DNA of 64,000 bases from Aerococcaceae bacterium DSM 111176 (GTDB lineage: Bacteria > Bacillota > Bacilli > Lactobacillales > Aerococcaceae): the NCBI GenBank assembly GCA_015863215.1, contig JACBXN010000056.1, positions 1 to 64,000 of the forward strand, written 5' to 3'. The notes beneath the pieces were generated by a model. That model was not told the DNA's origin, made no database searches, and was given only the letters and a program-made list of their open reading frames with translations. Positions 58,013-64,000 of this stretch are shown piece after piece. Position 1 is the first letter of the stretch; each line of letters begins with the position of its first letter. The position numbers and the translations under genes are program-made.

Positions 58013-59259
58013 TATTTTTCGTCCTCCTTATCATCTTTTGTTTTGTTACGATAACCGATTAATTCATAATAATTTTTTTCTTCGTTAAAATCAACCGATG
58101 TGATTAATGTATTTTGTTGATATAGCGAGAGCAAATCACCCTCATCCGGTGCGACATTGACCGTAAATTCCTCCGCATTATCTATACAGAGCGACCAAAT
58201 GCGTTCTTTTAATTTTTCGATATCTGCTTCATCTTTTGCCGAAATAGTAATATTGGGGAATAATGTCGGCTCAAATGGCCTTGATAATCTATCCACTTTA
58301 TTATATACCGTTAAAATTGGAATATCGTAAATTTCTAAATCCTTTAATAACGCCATAACCGTTTGTTCATGTGTATTAAAGGCTGGATGGCTTGCATCAA
58401 CAACATGCAACAATACATCCATATAACGAATTTCTTCAAGAGTTGATTTAAATGCATGGACTAATTGAGTGGGTAAGTCTTCAATGAAACCAACAGTATC
58501 CGTCACTGTAAACGCATCATGACCGTTAATTTTAAATTTACGGGTCAATGGATCTAAAGTCGCAAACAATTGGTCTTTAACATAAGTATCATGGCTTGTT
58601 AATGCAGTTAGCAATGTTGATTTCCCAGCATTGGTATAACCAACCAAACCAATATTAAACTCACGCCCACTAATACGACGTTGTCTTGTTCTCTCGCGGT
58701 GTTTTTCAACTTGCCTTAATTCTTTCCTGATAGCATGCATTCTCGAACGAATATAACGTCTATCTGTTTCTAATTGGGTTTCACCGGGACCTCTCGTTCC
58801 AATTCCTCCACCTTGACGTGACAGTGACAATCCTTTTCCGATCATACGAGGGAGTAAATAATCATATTGAGCCATTTCAACTTGTAATTTACCTTCCCGA
58901 CTATTGGCACGCATCGCAAAGATATCTAAAATTAATTGAGTTCGGTCAATGACACGTACACCAATTTCTTGCTCTAAATTAACATTGGTTGATGGCGATA
59001 ATTCATTTTGTGAAATGACCAAATCGATATCATGACTTTCGACATATAAAACAATATCTTCTAATTTCCCTTTTCCAACAAGTGTTCGATTATCTATGTG
59101 TGATAATTTCTGTGTTATTTGATGAATCACAGTACCGCCTGCCGTTTCAGTTAGGGCAGATAATTCTTTCATTAAATTAAAGAATGATTCATCTATAACT
59201 TCTCGGGTTTGTACGCCGATTAATAAGACTCGTTCGGGATCTGTTCCCGTTTCAATCAT
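58009..59259 (-). CDS. hflX: Ribosome-associated GTPase HflX
   Basis: A stress GTPase that splits stalled or hibernating ribosomes. An N-terminal domain (about 1-190) with LVGKGKLEDI and the glycine-rich LSLSRQGGGIGTRGPGETQLE (split by normal spacing) is followed by the G domain: GYTNAGKSTLL, DTVGFIEDLP and YNKVD. About 416 residues. The ATG at 59259 lies inside the end of miaA; a GTG four codons earlier is possible. The pair miaA-hflX is common. Confidence 0.94.
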   Translation of the reverse strand: MIETGTDPERVLLIGVQTREVIDESFFNLMKELSALTETAGGTVIHQITQKLSHIDNRTLVGKGKLEDIVLYVESHDIDLVISQNELSPSTNVNLEQEIGVRVIDRTQLILDIFAMRANSREGKLQVEMAQYDYLLPRMIGKGLSLSRQGGGIGTRGPGETQLETDRRYIRSRMHAIRKELRQVEKHRERTRQRRISGREFNIGLVGYTNAGKSTLLTALTSHDTYVKDQLFATLDPLTRKFKINGHDAFTVTDTVGFIEDLPTQLVHAFKSTLEEIRYMDVLLHVVDASHPAFNTHEQTVMALLKDLEIYDIPILTVYNKVDRLSRPFEPTLFPNITISAKDEADIEKLKERIWSLCIDNAEEFTVNVAPDEGDLLSLYQQNTLITSVDFNEEKNYYELIGYRNKTKDDKEDEKY

Positions 59260-60205
59260 AACCGATAACACCTTTCTGTAAATGTTTTATAATTTGTTGA
59301 TCTGTTTTATTTACCGCCTCCTGCTGGTTCATATCTAACCAAATTGGATTCTTCATGCGATTTCTAAACCAGGTCAGTTGACGTTTAGCATAACGTCTTG
59401 AATTTTGTTGTATGGATTCCACCACAGCTTCTCTTGCCATATTCCCCTCAAAATATGGGAACCATTCTTTATAACCAATGCCTTTTAATGATTGGAAATC
59501 TGCGCCGTTGGCTTGTTGATAAATGGCTTGAACTTCTTGTTCGAGACCAGTTTCTATCATCATTAAAACGCGCTGATTAATCCGTTCATATAGGAGCTCA
59601 CGAGGTCTATCTAGGATAAAGAGTAATTCATTAAATACGGAGTGTTTCTCTTGATGACTCGTTTGGTTTGAGAATAATTCACCACTCTCTTCAATTACTT
59701 CCAGTGCTCTAATGGTTCGGCGTAAGTTTTGGTGTGGAATCTTCTCAGCTGCTGCAGGATCGATTTCATTTAATTTATCCCACATGCCTATATTACCAAT
59801 TTGTTCGGCTTCTTCCTCTAGCTTCAACCTTTTCTTTGGATTTTCTGCTTGACCAAATTCTAAGTCATACAATAATCCCTCTAAATAAAGCCCTGTACCC
59901 CCAACCACGATGGGGAGTTTCCCTCTTTGATAAATATCTAGGACAGCTTTTGTTGCAGCCTCTTTAAACAAATTGGCATTATATTCTTCATGTGGATCGA
60001 GTATATTTAACAAATGGTGTGGGATATTAGCCATTTCTTTCGGTGTTATTTTCCCTGTTCCAATGTCAAGTTGACGGTAGACTTGGAGACTATCACCATT
60101 AATAATTTCACCATTAAACTTCTGTGCTAGATGGATACTCAAATCAGTTTTACCCACACCAGTTGGCCCTGCTAATACGATTAGTGGAATGTGTTGATAA
60201 TCCAC
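59252..60205 (-). CDS. miaA: tRNA dimethylallyltransferase MiaA
   Basis: Adds the dimethylallyl group to A37 of tRNAs that read UNN codons. The 317-residue protein has the P-loop GPTGVGKTDLS (about 13-23), INGDSLQVYRQLDIGTGK, IPHHLLNILDP and VVGGTGLYLEGLLYD. The start shares its base with the recN stop, and the end overlaps hflX. Confidence 0.95.
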   Translation of the reverse strand: MDYQHIPLIVLAGPTGVGKTDLSIHLAQKFNGEIINGDSLQVYRQLDIGTGKITPKEMANIPHHLLNILDPHEEYNANLFKEAATKAVLDIYQRGKLPIVVGGTGLYLEGLLYDLEFGQAENPKKRLKLEEEAEQIGNIGMWDKLNEIDPAAAEKIPHQNLRRTIRALEVIEESGELFSNQTSHQEKHSVFNELLFILDRPRELLYERINQRVLMMIETGLEQEVQAIYQQANGADFQSLKGIGYKEWFPYFEGNMAREAVVESIQQNSRRYAKRQLTWFRNRMKNPIWLDMNQQEAVNKTDQQIIKHLQKGVIGYD

Positions 60206-61953
60206 TATGCATCACTTCCTTTTGTATGATATTGCGCTAATAATTCTTCCGCTAACTCAAGTGAAGCAGCTGTTGTTTCTTCCCCTGAAATCATCTTAGC
60301 GATAGTTTCTTGGCGTTCTATATGACTGAGTGTATCTACTCTTGATACCGTTCGTCCTTGTTGTACAGCTTTAGAAATGAATAACTGAGTCTCAGCAATG
60401 GCCGCTACTTGAGGTAAATGCGTAATACATAATACTTGATGAATATTACTAATAAGTGCCATTTTTTGTGCGATTGCTTGCGCCACTCGTCCTGAGACTC
60501 CTGTATCAATTTCATCAAAGACCATTGTTTTTGGTAAAGAGTCACGACTAAAGACGGTTTTCAGTGCTAGCATAAAGCGGCTTAACTCCCCACCCGATGC
60601 TACACGAATTAACGGTTTAAGACTTTCACCAGCATTTGTTGCAACAAAAAATTCCGCTGTATCATAACCATAAGCATTTAATGATAAATAGGATTTTTGA
60701 TTCGTAATCGCTGATAAACTGGTCATTAAGGCTTCATCTTGTTGAGATTCAGTGAAACGGACGTCAAAGCGACTATTTCCCATGTATAAGTCATTCAATT
60801 CCTGTAATATCGCATCGGTTAAATTAATTGCTAAATACTGACGTGATTTATGTAATTGAATTGCTAATTCATACGCCTTATCATAAGCCGTTTCAACTTT
60901 AGCTGCTAATTTTTCAATATATTGTTCTTTATGAGTAATCTGGAATATTTCTTCAGAAATTTCTTCGTAGTAAGTAAGAATCTCAGGAATTGTCATATTA
61001 TATTTACGTTTAGCTTGGCTTAATTCCATTAAACGTGATTCTATTTCATCGATGGATTGATTATCCATGTCACCCATATCAGATAAAGCAATTTGCCCTG
61101 CAATATCTTCAATCTCGTATGTGACTTGAGTGATGCGTTCAGGTAATTCAGCAAAACGATTATCAATCTTTTCGATCGAAGTTAATAGTTCCTGTGTTTT
61201 TTCGAGCTGACCTAGAATAGCATAATCACTGTCGGTGAACAATTGATTCAATTCTTCAACTTGTCTAGTGAAATCTTGTTGATTTTGAAGTCGACGGCTG
61301 GTTGCCTCTAATTCCTCATCTTCACCTTTTATCAGTTGCAATTCTTCAATTTCAGTGGCTTGGAATTCGATAAAACTCAAACGTTGACGCTCATCCGTTT
61401 CATCTTGATGACTAGCCAGCCATTCACTCCTTAAATCTCTGTAATGATTATATTGCTCGCGGTAAGCTGTTAATAATGCTTGATGATCTGATTCACCAAA
61501 GGCATCTAATAGTTTTAGATGTTCTTTCGGATTTAGTAATGATTGATGCTCATTTTGACCATGAATATCTGATAAATATTGGCCAATCTTTTTCAATGTT
61601 GATACATTAGACAATTGACCATTTAAACGAACAATGTTTGTGCCCGATTTTTGAATTTCTCTGCGAATGATTAGAGGATCTGCTGATAAATCAATCTCCA
61701 TACCTAATTTATCTAATTCTCTTTGAACCTTCTGTGGTTTTTCCAGTGAAAACATACCTTCAACGATTAATTTATCAAAACCTTCACGAATGAAACTCGT
61801 TGAACCGCGTCCGCCACATAAAATACCGAGGGCATCAATGATAATCGATTTTCCGGCCCCTGTTTCCCCTGACAACACAGACATCCCATCTCTGAAGTCA
61901 ATTTGAACGGCATCAATAATCGCAAAATTTTCAATTGATAATGTGATTAACAT
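60205..61953 (-). CDS. recN: DNA repair ATPase RecN
   Basis: An SMC-like protein for double-strand-break repair, 582 residues. Walker A GETGAGKSIIIDAL is at about 30-43, long coiled coils with a central hinge follow, then RVASGGELSRFMLALK, the Walker B VFDEIDTGVSG and ITHLPQVAA. In many Firmicutes argR lies between tlyA and recN; it is absent here. Confidence 0.95.
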   Translation of the reverse strand: MLITLSIENFAIIDAVQIDFRDGMSVLSGETGAGKSIIIDALGILCGGRGSTSFIREGFDKLIVEGMFSLEKPQKVQRELDKLGMEIDLSADPLIIRREIQKSGTNIVRLNGQLSNVSTLKKIGQYLSDIHGQNEHQSLLNPKEHLKLLDAFGESDHQALLTAYREQYNHYRDLRSEWLASHQDETDERQRLSFIEFQATEIEELQLIKGEDEELEATSRRLQNQQDFTRQVEELNQLFTDSDYAILGQLEKTQELLTSIEKIDNRFAELPERITQVTYEIEDIAGQIALSDMGDMDNQSIDEIESRLMELSQAKRKYNMTIPEILTYYEEISEEIFQITHKEQYIEKLAAKVETAYDKAYELAIQLHKSRQYLAINLTDAILQELNDLYMGNSRFDVRFTESQQDEALMTSLSAITNQKSYLSLNAYGYDTAEFFVATNAGESLKPLIRVASGGELSRFMLALKTVFSRDSLPKTMVFDEIDTGVSGRVAQAIAQKMALISNIHQVLCITHLPQVAAIAETQLFISKAVQQGRTVSRVDTLSHIERQETIAKMISGEETTAASLELAEELLAQYHTKGSDA

Positions 61954-62110
61954 CTACATCTCCCTCATCTCTTTAACATACTTCTAACTACTTTATGAAA
62001 AGGCTTAACACCTTACTGTTATCAAATTATACATCAAAGTTTACCCTTTGTGTTTAGAATTCACTCTAATATTTTATCCACTTATCATATCAAAAAACAA
62101 CACGAAGCCG

Positions 62111-62923
62111 TTAAATTAGCTCATGAGCTTCTTTAACGACTTTTTGTGTATCGATTGTCAGATGAGTCTGATTGTCAGGTTGTTTGATATTCTTTAAATG
62201 AGCCAGGAATTCGATATTCCCTTCACCGCCTTTAATCGGAGAATAAGTCACCTCTTCAATTCCAAAGCCAATTTTCTGGATAAAAGTTAAGACTTCATCT
62301 AATACCGCTAAATGAACAGATGGATCTTTAATGATGCCGTTTTTACCAATGCGTTCAGGCCCCGCTTCAAATTGAGGTTTAATTAGGGCTAAGACACTAC
62401 CATCCAATTCTAAAATCGCTTGTAATGGCGGTAAAATAAGCGATAATGAGATAAATGACACATCAATACTAGCGATTGTTGGTGTCCCCTGAGTGAAATC
62501 TTCAGGTTTTGAATAACGGAAATTTTGACGTTCCAGTACTACAACACGGTCGTCTTGACGTAATTTAAAAGCTAATTGATTATAACCAACATCCAGCGCA
62601 TAACTTAGTTTCGCTCCATTTTGAAGCGCTGCATCTGTGAATCCACCTGTTGACGCCCCGATATCTAATAAAATTTGATCTGTCATATCAATATCAAAAG
62701 CTTCAATAGCACGCTCTAATTTATAACCGCCACGCGAAACATACTTTGGTTTTTCACCTTTAATATATAATTCTGTATCTACTGGGATTTTTTCGCCAGC
62801 TTTATCATAGCGTTGTTCTTTACGGTCATAGACCTTACCAGCCATAATTAAGCGTTGTGCTTGTTCGCGGGAATCGGTTAAACCTGCTTGAAAGACGAGT
62901 TTATCAACGCGGTCTTTTTTCAT
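62111..62923 (-). CDS. tlyA: 23S/16S rRNA 2'-O-methyltransferase TlyA family
   Basis: A 270-residue protein with an N-terminal S4 RNA-binding domain (KKDRVDKLVFQAGLTDSREQAQRLIMAGKVYD in pieces, about 1-60) and an FtsJ-like methyltransferase domain with DIGASTGGFTDAALQNGA (about 91-108) and the catalytic Lys/Asp region (ASIDVSFISL, ALIKPQFEAG). The ATG overlaps the ispA stop by four bases. Its hemolysin name in databases is historical. Confidence 0.92.
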   Translation of the reverse strand: MKKDRVDKLVFQAGLTDSREQAQRLIMAGKVYDRKEQRYDKAGEKIPVDTELYIKGEKPKYVSRGGYKLERAIEAFDIDMTDQILLDIGASTGGFTDAALQNGAKLSYALDVGYNQLAFKLRQDDRVVVLERQNFRYSKPEDFTQGTPTIASIDVSFISLSLILPPLQAILELDGSVLALIKPQFEAGPERIGKNGIIKDPSVHLAVLDEVLTFIQKIGFGIEEVTYSPIKGGEGNIEFLAHLKNIKQPDNQTHLTIDTQKVVKEAHELI

Positions 62924-63828
62924 AAATTCAAGTCCTCTGCTAATTGGTTAACATCAATGTATTTGACAAATTCTTTTAAGAAACTAAACGGCTTGTCTGT
63001 TTCCTTTTCCAATTTTAATATGATTTGATTAATTTGGCTAATCTCATCTGCTAAAGCATCTACAGCGCCTTTAGTCGTTAATAAATAAGGATAAGTATTC
63101 TTTTCATTAACCTCATCAGAATTCCCTAATTTTCCTGTTAACGCTTGATTACCCGTTAAATCTTTTAAATCATTATGAATTTGATAAGCTAATCCAAAAT
63201 GACGGCCAAATTTCTCTAATTGATCACGTACATCATCTTCTAATTCTAAAATAATAGCCGCTGCATCAATTGAAAAACTAAATAAACGACCGGTCTTTTT
63301 ATGATGAATTTCTTTCAATTCATCCAAAGAAATTTCGCGTTTCTCCGACTGTAAATCTTTAATTTGGCCAGCAACCATCCCATGCGCTCCTGAAGCAGCT
63401 ACTAATTCTTGAATCAACTGGACACGTTGACGTGGTTTTATTTGATCATCTGCTGCAATCAAGCCAAATGCTTCAGTTAATAAGGCATCTCCTGCGAGAA
63501 TTGCCGTAGCTTCATCAAATTGTTTATGACTCGTTGGTTGACCACGACGCAAATCATCATTATCCATTGCTGGTAAATCATCATGAATTAATGAATAAGT
63601 ATGAATAAATTCAAGCGCGATGGCTGTCTTCATCCCCAATTTTATTTTCTTCGATCCATAAATATAGAGTACTGCAAGTAATAATGTAGGACGTAGACGT
63701 TTACCACCTGTTTGTAGGGAATACATCATCGGTTTTAACAATTCAATATCCGCTTGGGAGTCGAATAATTGTTCATTTAAATTTTCCTCAAATAATTTGC
63801 GTAGATTTTTAAATTGTTTATTTGCCAT
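62920..63828 (-). CDS. ispA: Polyprenyl (farnesyl) diphosphate synthase
   Basis: Condenses IPP with allylic diphosphates to give farnesyl diphosphate. The 302-residue protein has the first Asp-rich motif DDLPAMDNDD (about 90-99) and the second, DDIL-type, as YQIHNDLKDLTG (about 222-233), where the usual first Asp is Asn. GGKRLRPTL and TGRLFSFSIDAAA are also conserved. The ATG at 63828 is preceded by GGAGTGG; it overlaps the xseB stop. The Asn in the second motif is worth noting, since DDxxD is usual. Confidence 0.9.
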   Translation of the reverse strand: MANKQFKNLRKLFEENLNEQLFDSQADIELLKPMMYSLQTGGKRLRPTLLLAVLYIYGSKKIKLGMKTAIALEFIHTYSLIHDDLPAMDNDDLRRGQPTSHKQFDEATAILAGDALLTEAFGLIAADDQIKPRQRVQLIQELVAASGAHGMVAGQIKDLQSEKREISLDELKEIHHKKTGRLFSFSIDAAAIILELEDDVRDQLEKFGRHFGLAYQIHNDLKDLTGNQALTGKLGNSDEVNEKNTYPYLLTTKGAVDALADEISQINQIILKLEKETDKPFSFLKEFVKYIDVNQLAEDLNL

Positions 63829-64000
63829 TTTCCACTCCATCTAATAGGACTTCGCCTTGGTCAGTCATCATTTTTGCCACTGTTTCCTCAGCATCTGTTA
63901 AAGTTTTTTGGCAAAATTGACTTAATTTAATTCCCTCTTTGTAAGCAGTTAATGCTTGTTCCAAAGGCAAATCTCCTTGCTCTAATTGCTTAACAATTTC
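63818..64000 (-). CDS. xseB: Exodeoxyribonuclease VII small subunit, 3' part
   Basis: The last 60 codons are present and the gene continues past the window edge. The sequence contains QLEQGDLPLEQALTAYKEG and IKLSQFCQKTLTDAEETVAKM, which is the XseB signature, and ends in DGVENGK. It is too short for the ORF threshold. The order xseB-ispA-tlyA-recN is typical of Firmicutes. Confidence 0.92.
   Translation of the reverse strand, partial: EIVKQLEQGDLPLEQALTAYKEGIKLSQFCQKTLTDAEETVAKMMTDQGEVLLDGVENGK

Noticed and set aside
62095-62145. Possible terminator formed by the end of tlyA
   Set aside because: The stem lies in the coding end and the T-run is about ten bases away from it; not strong enough to list.

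Overview
The window is a low-GC Gram-positive chromosome segment. Gene content (FabT/FabK-type fatty-acid operon, AdhE, PDH complex, F-type ATPase, type II-A CRISPR, ECF transporter) and codon use point to Lactobacillales, probably an Aerococcaceae or Carnobacteriaceae-like genus. The genus is an inference; no 16S gene is present. Almost all genes are conserved housekeeping genes, mostly on the minus strand.

Layout. 0.2-7.8 kb: sodA, typA, an inositol-monophosphatase gene, a UPF0223 gene, the FetAB iron exporter (plus strand), an FMN reductase, a luciferase-like monooxygenase and a cupin. 7.9-14.1 kb: the atpBEFHAGDC operon, with a delta subunit reduced to about 100 residues. 14.5-23.4 kb: a flavin-based extracellular electron transfer (EET) locus. 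It holds a secreted PplA-like protein, EcfA1-EcfA2-EcfT, the FMN transferase ApbE, an EetA-like NusG-II protein, a membrane protein with four FMN-binding repeats, a NOX-like flavocytochrome with four conserved haem-ligand histidines, and an EetB-like Gx-family protein. 23.4-28.96 kb: pdhABCD behind a CcpA-type promoter. 29.2-37.95 kb: the fatty-acid operon fabT-acpP-fabK-fabD-fabG-fabF-accB-fabZ-accC-accD-accA, without fabH or fabM, preceded by a FabT operator. 38-43.7 kb: a Dus enzyme, gdhA, tRNA-Arg(TCT), a coiled membrane protein, floA, nfeD and a rhodanese.

44.2-52 kb: a complete type II-A CRISPR-Cas locus with tracrRNA, cas9, cas1, cas2, csn2, leader and 26 repeats with 25 spacers. Two linked features make it the most unusual CRISPR observation here. 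The Cas9 has A-A-R-Y-R where SpCas9 has R1333-K-R1335-Y-T1337, and 19 of 25 spacers end in the same base (A in crRNA sense) at the PAM-facing side.

52-64 kb: an AEC permease, a metallo-beta-lactamase-fold protein, adhE with Rex-like and cre-like sites, a GNAT acetyltransferase, def, hflX, miaA, recN, tlyA, ispA and the 3' part of xseB.

The two systems most worth follow-up are the EET locus, in which a predicted bis-haem NOX-type reductase takes the place normally held by Ndh2, and the CRISPR locus with its predicted altered PAM. Functional statements rest on recognisable motifs and general family knowledge; no database search was run.
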